Assembly: GCA_963576785.1 (NCBI GenBank)
Contig: OY756143.1
Coordinates: 2,914,001 to 2,978,000, forward strand
DNA length: 64,000 bases
Origin: Chlorophyllum brunneum
Taxonomy: Eukaryota > Basidiomycota > Agaricomycetes > Agaricales > Agaricaceae
Direction: 5' to 3'
Below, piece after piece: positions 20,941 to 35,200 of the stretch. Position 1 is the first letter of the stretch. Each line of letters opens with the position of its first letter. The notes below the pieces were generated by a model. The model was not told where the DNA came from. It saw nothing but the letters and a program-made list of their open reading frames with translations, and did not search any database. A program made the translations under genes and the position numbers.

Positions 20941-23900
20941 TCAAGATATAACCGGCGAAAACGAGCCCCGGCCCCTACCCCTTATGCCTCTTGGTCCTCC
21001 TCGGAAGCCGCCGGGAATGAAACCTCCTCGACCACGTACATGAAACCCTCTGCCGCGTGTGCTTCCCCTGGAAGGAGTCGCGTTGTTATTAATGGAGGCT
21101 GGCTCTGCTGCTGAATCCGAGGGCGCATGGTTCGATATGTTGTTGTGTCCATTGACCTGGATTGACGCGGCTACATGGCCCCCTCCGCGTCCGCCGCCAT
21201 TTGTGTGGGGCTGCGACCCTGAGACGGACCCACCACGTCCACGACCGTTCGCAACGCCTTGATTCATAGGAACAGGCGGATGACCACCACGTCCATTGAT
21301 ATGACTGCCTCTTCCTCGGTTAGGGTTACTCATGATCTGGACATGACCCGAGGGACTAAATTGGCTACAATAATGATATTAGCATATGGTTTTGAGAAAT
21401 ACAGAACATTTGACATTACCTCTGGGGTGCAGGGCGGAAACCCGCAGCAGCACGTTGCCCGGGACTAGGCTGTATCACAGGGTGAGGTCCGTGGCGGGGA
21501 TGGAAGGGTGTGGTGATAGGCGGTGGCGGAGGAACTTTCGGGTTTGTCGAAGTCACGAACTGCGGATTTGACACGTTGAGGCACGAGTTGAACTCAACAG
21601 TCATACCTCGATATGCCGAACATCTGTTGCAAATGCTCAGAGTGTGACAGAGGATTAGAAAAGGCTCGAGCATACCGATCACCTAATGTCCCACCAGACA
21701 TGAAAGGCACGTCCCATAGAACATCCATAGACTTCGCATTGATGCCAATGACAACGCCCTTAACGGACAACGGAACCGCGCCTGAATCTCTGACCATTGT
21801 TACGCGATCCCCCAACTCAAAGCCTTGGTTTTGCAATCGATAGATTGCGTGAGCGGGCTTGAGGACTGCTTGCCTTGGAATGCCCTTCACAATGGCTTTC
21901 TTGAAATCAGAGGGCGTCTTGTTCTTGGTTAGCGAGTCTGCCAACTGTTCAAGCTCCACGACCGTTTCCTAATTCCGCGACATCAGATTCCGCTGTACCG
22001 GCAACAAAAAGCATATACAGACCTTGGACAGCTGATCACAGAACAGGGATACTGGCTCGAAGTTTGTAACGCCCTTTGCCTTCAACCATGCCCTGATCTC
22101 TCGGACCCTCTCGTCCGGCTTACTGTGTCCACGGAAAACATCCGATGCTAGTACCATCGCATCTCCATCCTCGTCTAAGCATCTGAAGATCTCAGGGAAC
22201 GCGACCTACGGTAAACGTCAGTCAACAATTGGTTTGTTCTGGAATGTTTCGGACAAACCTTGTATTGCTTGATTAACTCCACCGCTTTCTCGCTATACTC
22301 CCAATACCTACCATCTTTCCTCGTGTAATCCACAACTTTCAACGCCTTCGCTTCAAACTTCAAACTTAATCCAAGGTTGACCTTCTGTCTATCTTGTCCG
22401 GTAACAACCATGAAACTCGACGTAATCTTCGACAAAGCCCGCGGAGAAATTCGAATGGCTTCGGCGGTTTTGAACGAAGGTATGTATCTCGATGCTTTCC
22501 GATTGCCTACAATCGCCTTGAATCTCTCCATCTCCGATTTCTCTGATGGGAGGAACTGTAGAGTGAAAGCCATGAGTTCACCATTTCCCTGAGCGTAAGA
22601 AAACTAACTTACCGCGAGGACGACCGACAAACTAGTATCCATCGTAGCCGTCACCTGAGCTGCAACACCATACGCATGCTCCCCAAGGAAGAACACTTTG
22701 CTTCCATCAGGGAATTCTTCCTTCAAGGGCGGTGGTTCCCTCTCCAAGAACCTCGGATCCTCCTGAATAACTTCGTTTAAACACATCTGCACGGCCTGCT
22801 CAATCTCTTTGTCCTCCGTTTCATAATCTTTGACCAGCGCTCCGGTCTCCAGTCTCATCAAGCCCTTCAACGGCCTAACATGCAATAACAGGTCGACCTG
22901 TCCTGTCAAAACACCACATTTCTTTGAATATATCGACTCAATGCGTTCTGCTTTACTCTTCCAGTGTGCCAACCCTTGTGGAGCGTGTGGCGTTGACACA
23001 ACCCTCGATGGCGTGCCTTGAACGAGAGACATCTTCTCATACTTGAATAATGAATCCGACACCGCAACGACGAGTCCCTCCTGTAGGAATGGCCAGCCTG
23101 TGAAAGTCCTCTCTCCAATCATCTTCTTCGCCATTTCACTCGCACCCAAGTCCTCGTGTGGATTATCAATCTTTACCACCATCGACTTATTCTTCGACTC
23201 CGTGCCATGGATATTGACACCGTGGAAATCCAACACAGCCGTATGTGGAAGTGTTTTGAGTGAAGGGAACCCAGCGAGTGATTCCACGCCCAGGGACACA
23301 CCATCGAGGAGCCCAGGAACAAGATGGAGGCCATCGAGTGTCGGAAGGTCGAAATCCTCCGTTTTACAATAACATCGGTAGATGGGCGGGAAGAAGGCTG
23401 GGAGGGATGAAGGATACACTGTACCTTCACCGGGGTTGTAGTTGAATTTCGTGCTGGTACCCAAAGAATTGCGTTTGCGCTCTTCCGCAGTTAGTCTGTG
23501 CTCCCGAGCTAAAGGAGCGTGAGTTGCGTTACCGATATAAAAAGTGGAAGACTCACCGGCCATGGCCTTCAAGAGCCTCACTTCATCTATGAATGGAATC
23601 TTTACAATTGCCTCCCAATCCGCCTTCTTTCCGTTCAAATCCAACTCAAAATCGGTGGGGTAGAAATCCAAAATAGGCGAATTGGGATCATACATCAAAT
23701 CCCGATATGCCTCTGGAACCTGTTCCATACTAGCGGCGGGCAAGACGCCCATAAGCTGCTGGAACGGCTTGAAAGGAGTACCGAGATCGAAATCGAAAAC
23801 CATCTTGTCGACACTGCGCAAATCTACGCCAATGGTCAACACAGTAGGGGTAGATATATCCGTGAAACGTACCAGAAATACGCGGTGCATAATGGTAATT

Positions 23901-26199
23901 GTAGAACCATCCCCAGGACGCGACACCGCTGTAGTAATAGTGCATCACCCACTGTAAGCCTTCCACGTATCGAAATGCCAAATCCCCCATCTCCTTTGGA
24001 TTATCATACGAAATCTCCAATTTGCCCTGGCAAGGCTGTCAGTAAAGCTACACATCCACCACGCAAATCTCACCTGATAGTAGCCCCTCTTCCACTCGTC
24101 CATCTTTTCCTTGACAGACCTCTCATACCGAGCCTCAAACCCGCCGTCTGCTTCGTCATCAAAGATAGGTGCCTTCTCGTACTTCTGTAACACGCGGTCC
24201 ACCGCTGCGCGGCTTTCCTCATCCTCTCCATCCTCACTCATATCTTCCCATTCACTATCTGGTGGCCCTTCAGCATTCTCGACGATACCCGCATCCTTAG
24301 CACCACTTTTCTCCACATCCTCTTCAATCCCATCATCTTCCAAGACGCTAGGTAAGCGCCAAGTAAGAATGTTGTTGTCGTTCTCGTCATATTCATCCCA
24401 GCGCACACTCAAGTGCAAATCTTCCGCGAGGCGGTTTATGAAGGCGCGCTCACGGGCGGGGAAGGTGTTAAGCATAGACAACTTGCCGGCCTTGGACGGG
24501 CGCCCTTTTCGGCTAGCAAGAACGTACGCCTTGACTTTGTTGAAAATCTCTCTCTGAGGCTTCGTCAGAACTGGAGGAGGCGCGTATGAGTCACAACACA
24601 ATCAGTGCGAGGGTAGCAAACGCACCAAGCTTGGACCGCTTGCGGCCCATTTCCATCTCCTTCACGTGTTTCGCTTGTTTCCCTTTAAACCAGTTCAGAT
24701 CCGCAAATTCCTTCTCAAATACATCCCTCTCCCACTCTGCCATCTCGTCCAAGACGACCTGGAGCCGCTTGACATTGATCACACCACCCTCGTTAATGTA
24801 CCCATCTGCAAAAGGCTGAATTAAATGGGATCTGTGGTGGAGTAGAAGAGACTTACCAAGACCAGGCAAAACTTTCTTGTATACCTCGAACAACCTCTGC
24901 AGCCCATTTTCGTGAATATGTAGGTCAGGAAGATTAGGCAAGAAATCGTTCCCGACAAATACGGCAAGTAAGATGAAATCATCTATGACGCGCTCCAAGC
25001 TATACCCGAAGGGTAATATCGACTCGATATCTCGAAACTCGAGGTCGAGATACTCGCGCATGAGACATAAGTGAAGTAAGTAGAAATTGATTGACTCCAA
25101 ACTGCATGTTGAGTCAGTCAGTATCGTGAGCAAGGAAAGGAAGAGGCGAAGCGCACCTCGTGCCATTTTTCTTCCTCGATCCAGGACCGAATTTGACTTC
25201 CTCCCGCAATAAACAAAAATGAGGGTCATGGCTCAAAAGCCCAAGCATAATAAGGTCGGCGTCCAGGCCATATAAACAGTGACGAATGTTGGGATTGTAA
25301 TCTGGCTGCGCTCGGGACAATCTGATGTACTCCATAATCTTGTGTTCACCTTCGCCCGGAACCTCGTGGCCAGACAACACAACTTCAATGTTTCGCCAAT
25401 TGGAATCCTCAGAGACCTTCTTATTAACAAAATACCGCAATTGCTCGGACAAGCGAACCATGAATGGAGTACCTAGAAAAAGTGCTTAACATGAACAAAG
25501 AACGTGAAGCTAAGAAGGGCAGTACACACCGGGGGTGATGCAGTTGCTGTCAAAGGCCTTTTCATCGGGTAACTTTTCTCCCTTGCTCTCCGCCTTCTCT
25601 CTCACTTCTTTTGCGTCCTTTGCCGTGCGGAAACGTCTACTCCGTTGTTGGTTCATCTTAGCACGAGGCGCAACACCATCAACGGCCATGAAGAACAGCT
25701 TTTTAGGCTTGATTTTTCCGAAAAGGTGGTCGACATAGGCAAATATTGACGTGAATATCTGATCTTCAGACAGTCGGAAATGAGCGTCTTCGTCATTGGG
25801 ATGAGAACCTAAGTAGGCGTTAGTGAAGCGGATCAATGCTCATGATAATTTCCACCACACAGTTATGGATAATCCCGTTGAAGTCAAGGTATAGATTATC
25901 TATTTGTGGTCAGAGTGAGTGCATCAGGGCAGGGTCCTACGGACTAACCAAATTCTGGGATCTTGTTCTCTTGAATTAGCTGTGAGGTCAAAGGGTAGCG
26001 TTCACTGTACAAAGGTCAGGCAGGCCAACAGGCGGAATATCCGATCGCGTACGAAATGTAGCGGAAAAACTGGTTGTGCAGTGTGTGGGTAACCTCGTGT
26101 ATGCCAATATTGTAACAAAACGAACCTTTGGGATACCTGCAGATTACCATATGGATTATGAGCTAGATCTAGACGTCGGCAGACCAAATACATACCCAT
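20941..26199 (-). CDS. XRN1: 5'-3' exoribonuclease 1 (Xrn1/Kem1)
   Basis: Cytoplasmic exonuclease that degrades decapped mRNA. The N-terminus MGIPKFFRYISERYPLTSQL is followed by the catalytic acidic clusters: DNLYLDFNGIIHNCS, FFMAVDGVAPRAKMNQQRSR, GEGEHKIMEYIR, CLYGLDADLIMLGLLSHDP and VFVGNDFLPNLPDL. The middle and SH3-like parts continue through VFLVRFTDIST and DFDLGTPFKPFQQLMGVLP. The C-terminus is Gly/Arg-rich (RGRGFHVRGRGGFIPGGFRG), an RGG tail likely to bind RNA. Full length, about 1,400 aa, with many introns. The first coding exons are 4 nt (26196-26199), 11 nt (26126-26136) and 17 nt (26053-26069), separated by introns of 59, 56 and 48 nt. All active-site motifs are present. Confidence 0.95.
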
Positions 26200-29100
26200 T
26201 ATACTATTACAAGTATGAGAAGTAGGGAACAAGGATGGTGGTAAGTTTCAAAGTGTGCTTGTCACGGGACATTGCCAACGGTCAACCTGGCCGTCGCAAC
26301 GTGAGAATATATTCCCCAGAATGGTTACATGCCTACCATTCCGGGACATCTGTCCTCGCTTCAGGAGCGTGCATGATTAGCCTCTTGCTTGAAGAACCTT
26401 AGGAGTCTCCTGCGTCTCCGTGTCGGATGTCCGTCTTCGCTCGAATTCCACACTGAAAATATCACCATCCGAAACGGATTCTCAGGACCCTCGCTGTAGG
26501 TGAGGGGGCGTTCTCACAGCACTACATAACAACTTAGAACTTGACAGGCTCCAACTATGATGATCCATCCTTCATATAAAATGGAATGGTGCTGAACTTA
26601 GAGCGCATAAAGTCATAATTATAATCCGGCCGAATGGACGCATCCCCTAATTCACTGCGCAGCCGCATCGGATACACTACAACCGATTGTCAGAGCCAGT
26701 TCGAGTAAATTGACCCTAATATACAGACAGCACCGATTGACGTCTTTTGAACATACGCATACGCGAAATTCCCACTGAAAGTATGCCACCACCCCTACCC
26801 ACTCGCCCCTTACTTGCTTTGCAGGGTGGCCCACTTCAACAGGAACGGAACTCCCTCTGACCGCCGGGACATGTTCGAGGCCTGCGGCTTGAGAATCCGT
26901 TTAGATTAACATTAGAACAAATGTGTAATCCAGCATCCTGATTATTGGTCCATTCCTTAGTTTCCCTAAGATGACCGCCATATAGTTGTTCCCAACTTCC
27001 ACTTCGGCGACTCTCTATCCCCTTAACACCCTACATTCCTTCAGGACATAAACCCACAGGAACCGTATAACCTCCTTGGGCACAGTCTAATTGCGAGCAG
27101 GCTCACAGTGCGGCTTCGTCATCAATGCAGGTCATGTCTTCTTTTCAACTCAAATTTAGATAAATTGCTCTTCTGAATAATATGAACCTTGGTCAACTTT
27201 CTCCCGCGAGAGTGGCGGGAATAATTGCAACATTCGTGCGCTGTTCGACAGAGGTTCAAAATTTGCCTTGTGGCTTGATCAGTCCCTCGCGGATCTATCC
27301 TTGTCTCATTCTGGGTTGAGATTTCTCCGAATCGCACCTTCCTCCGACGCAGGAGCATCGTTCAGCTATCCACTTTCAGTAATAGCAATTTGACCTCAAA
27401 GCAGTCCAAGGACTTATCTCCCTTGATCCGCTTCTTGATCTCCGTCCTCTCCTGCTGCATCCATTGAGGAAAATAGACTCACCGATCACCCAATTTTCAT
27501 ACGGCACCATGGTATAGCTACGACACCACCTGTCGCTGCCTCGCACTTCCGTGCTTGAACGCTCAGTGACTGTCCCAATAATGAGCTGCTGAACCCTAAT
27601 CACCGTATCAGCCACCCCCTCCTGATCAACACCTGTCTGACCATCAGCTTCGCAACTAAAACTTCCAGCGGTAGCACGGAGCCGTTATCCTGCCCGCACA
27701 CATGTGCCATGGCGCGTGGACTAGACTCTCTTTGAAGGTCACAAGCTTCACCGGAAACCCCAATTTCACCGCCAATGACAAAAATATCAGGCGGCCGAGG
27801 CTTCTTACTGGACCACGCACGGACCCCTCTATGTTCGGTGATTAGCGATACCACCCCAACAGAAGCGCTGGAATGTGAACTCTTTCGGTACTTCTCCAAC
27901 TCCCCAATCCGTTATCAAACCATGCCCAACTGATGGCCGTCCAGATGCTTAACCCGCTATTAACGGAGCTTGAACAGCCAATGGACTAACCCATCCATCT
28001 CACTTTCCATTGACTGCGGAGAGGAGAGTCTGTCGTTACGACCCATACATCTGATACACTTGGCTTAAGCTCAAAGCTGACCGCCCTCGATTGAATGCGA
28101 GCATACATGTGGTGATCAGGATCAACAATGTGTAAGTGAATTACGCAATTTGGCTCGAAGCCTAGTGCTCCCTCGACATCAAACCCGATCATAATCCGAT
28201 TCAGTTGCTATCGTACCAGTATCGTACTGCTTCAGATATATGGGCGTTTATTGTCCAGTTTAGTAGTGCGCCCAAGGTACGATGATAGACATTGCATTCT
28301 CAGCGGGAAACCGATACAGCGGCCCCCGACGTCGTTCAAGCAAATTTTAGTAATGGTGTTATTCAAATCCAGCGGAACGTGCGAATCCACAACTTTGCTA
28401 TTGGTATTCCCCGCTTTTGCAGCTCCTTCAAACACCGCCCGAAACCATCTCCACCTCCGAAACAATCTCAAAGAGTGCTAAATCTAGCAGAATGCCATCT
28501 CATTTCTCGCGATTACTTCTTCCCGGTAATCAAGGCCATCTACTTCATCTGCGCTACTCCATTCCCACAAAAACTTGGGATATGATTCAGCCTACCCAAC
28601 CGATGTCAAGATATAATCAGATTAAGATACGCGTACCATACCTGATTACTCGTCCAAGTTCATTCGTCTCCGAAGACTGCCATCCCCGCCCTCGCAACAG
28701 CCATCTGACAAGAATTCAGAGAAGTGATAGGAACCCGAGAAAAAAAAATCAGCTCCATTTTGACAGATGTTGAAAATCAACGTCCAGACTCCTCGTGACT
28801 CTAGATCAGCAGTTCGAAGTCGGCGGGAGACGCGTACGAGTTTAACCCATGGTTATTCGGTTAGAGACTTCAACGGACACGATGAAAGTGACAACCACTA
28901 GTGGGACGTATGGATGCTAACCCACTGACATCGCCAACATTACTATTGCTAGTATTCTTACTCGCATTAGTATTTTAAGGGGAAAAAGATTGAAAATATT
29001 CCCTTGATTTCCGGGATAAATTTAGTCACTGGCTAAATCCAGACTTCCACGGACATGATAGCCAGAAGTCTCGCATCACTATTCTTCATCCTCGATTGTC

Positions 29101-29976
29101 TTCGGCAGGTCAATTGTATTAAGAGGTAGAAGGCGTGGACGCTTGAGAACGGGAAGACCACACTTAAGCCGTTCTCCAAAAGGTACCACAATTCGCGCAA
29201 TATATCTAATCAGACCGCGGCATATCCCCCTGAAGTTTGATGGATCACACTATTTCTACTTTATCACTCCCATCTGGTCTTAGCCCACCTCTCATAGCCG
29301 CAAATTCCCCATCTGTTTGGCACCCGAGACACGAGGCTTGAAGGACAGAACGTCAATTCTACCTTCTATACACTGCTAGCATGGCCTGCATCAATTTGCA
29401 ACAACTCTGGGATACCACCATTAACCCCTCGGCTATGACGTCTAACAGCCATCTGAACTACCATTTTGATATATAATCCCGGATGATGGACGAAGCGTTA
29501 ATAGTCCCTTTTGAAATTGGTTGATGAAAAGTACCAAGCCCAGGACAGGCACCATGCGACTTTTTTGAACCATAAGGCTGTTGAGATGTCACAAACTATC
29601 ATTATCACCAGGCCTCGGCGAGATATTGATATGATGACCGAGTGTGGAACACTGTTCTGATGAGATGTAACGAAAGCCCGTTAAGCACTGGTATTGTAAA
29701 TACCGTTTGCTCCAAGTGTTTGACTTGCGCCACTCGGTCAGGGATCGACGCGGAGGTCGGCGACGTTATACTTTAAAGAGCTGATTGCTTGTCCTGCTGA
29801 CCTTGGCTGCGATATGCAGGAATACGCGAGGACAGTAGCGAAATAAGAAACAGATTCATTTCTGCCTACAATAGCCGAAATATAGCTCAACCTTATCCTT
29901 AGCCACTAATGTTTCAACTTTCACCACAAGCACATAGGCTTTCTTATTTCGCTTCAATCGCTTCATAATCACCGGA
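26200..29976. other. Gene-poor island of 3.8 kb
   Basis: It lies between the 5' end of XRN1 and the 3' end of GMP synthase. The first few hundred bases must contain the XRN1 promoter. Scattered minus-strand frames at 27122-27358, 27370-27690 and 28232-28471 (for example EVRGSDRWCRSYTMVPYENW) look partly protein-like, but I cannot link them by splice sites or assign a family. No terminal repeats, transposase motifs or tRNA-like sequence were spotted. Confidence 0.4.
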
Positions 29977-32232
29977 CTATAGCCATTCCACGGTCTTGAT
30001 ATAACAAGCCATCAAATTGATAGCAGATCAAGAGAGATATAACGAAACTCACCGCGGGAGGTTTCGAGGAAATGTCATATGCCACGCGATTGATACCAGC
30101 CACTTCATTGGTGATACGGGACGAGATACGCCTGAGGACTTCAGGCGGGAACACATACCTGCGGATTTCAATTTCAAACACGAAAAGGCGCAGCGTGTGA
30201 CGAAGTTCAATTAAAGGGGTAAATGTCAGGGTCAGTGCGAAATCAAACGAAGGGGCTCACCAATCGGCGGTCATGAAGTCTTCAGATTGAACAGCACGCA
30301 AAGCGATAACCTAGGACGCGGCGCCGATCGGCTTCATTTTGTTCCAGATGGAGACGCACTGGGAATACCGGCTTACCTGTTCATAGGTTCTTTGATCCCC
30401 CATAACGCCTACCGCTTTTACTGGCAGTAGAACCGCAAAAGCCTGGGAGATTTCATTGTAGAGCCCGGCTTTGCGGATTTCCTCAATATAGATACTGTCC
30501 GCATGTTGGAGAATCTTCACTTGTTCTCGAGTGACGGGACCAAGAATGCGGATGGCGAGTCCTGGGCCAGGGAATGGGTGTCTTTGCACGAGGGTTGCGG
30601 GTATTGAGAGGAGCCGCCCTAAGGCGCGAACTTCATCTGGAAGGTGAAGGGCAAGGAGAGGTCGCCAAAGAAGGAAAGTATTAGTTGTTCTCGAACAGAC
30701 CTGGCACCTAATCATTATTGCTTACCTTTGAACAGCTCTCGAAGGGGTTCGATCAATTTCAACTTCATATCCTTAAGGAGGCCACCGACGTTGTGATGTG
30801 TTTTGATTGTAGCGCTAGGACCCTTGAAGCTTATGCTTTCTATGACATCTGGATAAAGGGTACCCTGAAGCAACCACTCCACACGTCCTTTTTTCACACC
30901 GTCCCTTTCCTCATTCTCCGCGGCCGCCTCGATCTTCGCGGCCTCAGCCTCAAAGACATGAATGAATGTATTTCCGATAATCTTTCGCTTCTTTTCTGGA
31001 TCCTCAACGCCCTCCAAACGAGAAAGGAAAAGGTCAGATGAGTCAACAACGGTCAAGTTCACACCAAGATCTTTGTTCAACATTTCGTAGACTTGTTGGC
31101 CTTCGTTCATTCTCAGAACACCATTATCGACCATGATGGCATGGAACCTGAGAGATACGTCAGTGGTAATTTTGTCTTCGCTGTCCCTATGACGTACCGG
31201 TCACCAATGGCTTCGTGCATCAACTTCGCGGCGACCGTGCTATCAACACCCCCGCTCACAGCCCCGATAACTCTTCCCTTTGGCCCACAGATATCCTTAA
31301 TTCGCGCAATCTCCTTTCCAATGAACTCTTCCTAGATATCAAAATGACGTAGTAGTGCTCAGGGTATGGCAAGGATCGAATGAATAAAACGAAGCACCAT
31401 AGTCCAGTTAGGCTGGCATTGACAGATATTCAGGATGAAACGTCCGATGACCTCCTTCCCTCGAGGAGAGTGCGTGACTTCTGGGTGGAACTGGATACCA
31501 TAGAATGGCTTTGTGTCATGCGCGAGGCCAGCGTAAGGTGCAGTATCTGTGTGACCAATAACATGGAAATCTTTTGGTGGTTCTGAGAGCTGATCACCAT
31601 GGGACATCCAAACCTGATCGAGAGACAAAGTTATTTTTGCTCATTGAACAGGGTCTGTGACGCACCTGCATGCCATCCCCAAGTCCCTCGAACAAAGCGT
31701 CAACAAAGCCTTCTCCGCCGATTTTATTTATCTTGATTTCTGCGAAGCCATATTCCCGATGATCACATTTAGTTACCTTTCCTCCGAGGTTCCATGCCAT
31801 TTCCTAATTCATAAACCGGACGTTGGTGACGAACGTCTGGTATACCTGATGCAAGCCTACCTGCAGTCCATAGCAAATTCCCAGAACAGGCACTCCTGCT
31901 TCGAAAACAGCGGGATCGACATGGGGTGAGTCCTTATCGTAAACGGAATACGGAGATCCTGAGAGAATAATCCCTGTCGGACGGATATTATAAGTTGGGG
32001 GGGACGGTGGAGATAACGCTGGCGACCTTTAGGTCTAAACTTGACTTCAGAGAGTCTGGTTGTGCAAGGCAATAGTTCCGCGTAGACACGATGTTCTCTG
32101 CATCTACGTGTGATCAAATGACTATACTGTTGACGTCGATTAATACTGGTGTTCTCGAAGAGTGAGGCTGCGCACCTGAGAACCAAAATCTAGAATGAGA
32201 ATCGTGTCAAATTGGTCGTGAATTTCTGCCAT
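29977..32232 (-). CDS. GUA1: GMP synthase (glutamine-hydrolysing)
   Basis: It converts XMP to GMP with ATP and glutamine, the last step of guanine nucleotide synthesis. The class I amidotransferase domain comes first: [65 protein letters not shown] (nucleophile Cys) and [12 protein letters not shown] (catalytic His and Glu). The ATP-pyrophosphatase domain has the P-loop [18 protein letters not shown]. The C-terminal domain has [31 protein letters not shown] and [15 protein letters not shown], ending TVEWL in an 18-nt last exon (29977-29994). All catalytic elements are present, full length about 540 aa. The stop was set by the frame of this last exon. Confidence 0.96.
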
Positions 32233-35200
32233 CGTCTGGTAAATTTGAAGATGGTCAAGGTCCGCGCACAGATGGCGTTGAACGCGATAAGTTAATGAAT
32301 TTCTCGATAAAGATTGTCCAATTTTCGGTCACGTGCCTGCGTGTCAGTGTGACACAACTACGACTTGGACCTATCCAACATCTCGTTCTCATTCTTCACA
32401 CTCTCTTGCTCTGGAGCATCGGGGACCAAGAACGCTCTCCTGCAGGGCTAGCATTAATACTGACGTCGGTATAATAGCAATGATGACATTGCTCACGAGA
32501 ATCGCTGGTTCCGCTCTCAGCGGCTTGATATTCTGCTCAATGACGTAGGACGTTCAGGAAACCTATGACCTCAGTGCTAGATTCACTACAGACCTCAACA
32601 TCCCATCAATCTGTGCTCTGCGCCTTATGTCATGAAGTGTAGTGATCTACAGGGTAGTCCAAGACCAACATCGTACATCAGTATGTGCATCCCCCCTGCT
32701 CTTGAGCATTGTCTTCCATCTAATTCCGGACGCTATGTGTAATAGTTGCACATCGTTCTTCTCGTTGACTTTTTCTGGATATTTCCCCGAATTCAATTGC
32801 AACGGTCTGTTTCGTTGGGGCGCAGGCCTTTGAACAGGGGCACGACTCATCGACCCGAGTTTTTCGAATGTGGGGCGGCGTGCTTTACGACCACATCGCG
32901 CCCCAGCACCCTAGCAGAATAGACACTGGACGAAAGCACCCGACGTTCCTCCCTTATGGAAAGCTTTAGCGAAATCAGGGAATTATAGTTTCTGGACCCT
33001 TCTTTGCACACCAGCGACGCATCAATGCCAGCATATCCAGGCCGCACCCGACACCCATCTTTTGTTTCATCAGCTTTCGCGATAACGCCACAAGTACTAG
33101 CCGAGTCTCCTTTCAATGTCCTAGTTATTAACCATGTTCTAGCATTCGCCTCCGCTGGTAGCGGTGGTCTGGTAGTATCTTCCCCAGCGTCGTCGGCCAG
33201 AAGTATCAACTTCGTAGATCAGATGTCGTAAATCTATTCCTCGGCTATCTCATTACCATCTGAGGTGTTGGGATCTACCATCCGGACACTTACCCGGCGC
33301 CTGCACACACCTCACATTTGGAGAAACCATCGTACTGATGATCTTGTGTGCCTATTTGAAAGCTGGACTATTATGGTCACGAAGAGACCAGTTTTAGTTA
33401 ATATCCGACGCGTTTCCTTCCCCCGTGGGCTATTACTGGTATGAGAACAGACTTCTGTTATGATGTCTACATGTTCATGGTCCCTCACATGCAAGCAAAC
33501 CCTAGGGTTCGATGATGTCTTCAAATGTGCGTCATACCACAGCTGCCTCTATATCTTTTGCAAACCAATCACACAAGGCGAGGCCATATCGCTGGCCACG
33601 TTGGCTTCTGTCGTATCAGTGTTCTGCGACTATCATGGCTCACAGCCGACGCTCTCGCCCCTTTCAGCAATAGATGATTCTTTCCAGAAGTCCTTGCGAC
33701 CGCAGCCGTCTCCTCGCCTGTCGCGGGGGAAACGTACCGGTCGAGTTTGTGATGTTCACCACGAGAGGCACTAATGGTTATGGTTATGTGCCTTGCCATC
33801 ATCTCACACGTCCGCTTGTTGACTTTTGGAAGCTGCCAATACACCGGCAATTACCAGATGCTGAATTGTCGAGAGCTCGACTAATTAGCCGAACTCAGGG
33901 TAAGCCTCTTTTAGGTCCTCATGCCTATTTGTCTGAGTTTGATTCCGGGAGGCAATCAATCATATCGCGTTGCTGTCCTTTGTCTTCCATCGCCGGCAGC
34001 TATGTTCCATCTGTTATGTTCGGGCTTTATGGAAGTAGGCCTAGCCGAATGCTAGAACGGTCTGAGCCATAGTATCTGTATCTTCGTATTCATCGCATAT
34101 CGTCTATTGGGGAAGGCATATTGGGCGCCGACGGCCTGGCAGTTGGCACTCTGAAGCACGAAAAGGAGTTGTCAAGAGTACCTTCACACACAAGAATGAA
34201 ACGGCCGCCTGGTACTGTACTGTTTCTCCGGTAATCAACCCAATAGCTAATATCAGGTGCCTATTGAAGGGAGGAAGCGATTAGAGTAGACTCCTTGAGC
34301 AGTGATAACGTTGATACTGACGCCTTTTACAGTTGCTGAAACGACGGAGCTCAGAGTCCGTTCTGGATCGTCGAGGGCGTATGTAGATCAACGTGGGAAT
34401 TCATTGATGAGCGCCCAATGCCATCCCCCTCGATGCTAGTGCAGTTTCATGCCCGAAATGATTACATTCGGATGTATATCGCAACCAGTTTCATGGATAG
34501 TCCATGAAGCACGGCCGAAGGCCCTCATCGTGCGAGAATGAATCTCTGATATAGAAAGGAACACGAGCATCCGCGATTCCGCTGGTCGCGCACCAAACCC
34601 GCTTATACCTCGTACGTGACGTCGCTTGCTCACAATACCCGCGTAACAATGTTAGTGAAGCATACATGAAAAGCAACCAACAGTCAATAGCTCCAACACA
34701 CACTATGAGATTTATTTGTTTGAGGCAGGTCCGACAGATGCATTTGAGGGTTTCGATGGAGGCCCTGCGGTCCCCCAACTATTGCGTCATGGGCTGAGTA
34801 CAAACAGATTACGAACATGTTACTAAAGTATCCTGACAGCTTCTATCACCAACTTGGGGACAAGTCACCAGGCAAACACCTGACCGTCAAGTGCTAAATC
34901 TGTCTACAGACGCTCTCAAAGTCAGGGAAATCCTTACAATCCCTGAATCCCTGACGAGGGAAAGGGATGTTTTCGCACATCAGTTCATGGGAGCTTTAAG
35001 AGCGCACATCAGTCCATGGCCCCCAACCATAACGCGAGGAAGGAATAACCCTAGTGGACCGGTTAGGAAGGCGGACTCTATCATAAATAGCGACCTGATC
35101 GCCTGGCGTTCCCCCTTCGGGGACCTCCTCGACTAACCGCGGCTATCAGGGACGCATCGGCGGTGTTCATTACTCTTGCGTGATGATACGAACGAGAGAA

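Noticed and set aside
22604..24190. Plus-strand ORFs (for example 23519-24190, 223 codons) opposite XRN1
   Set aside because: They are antisense shadows of long conserved XRN1 exons.
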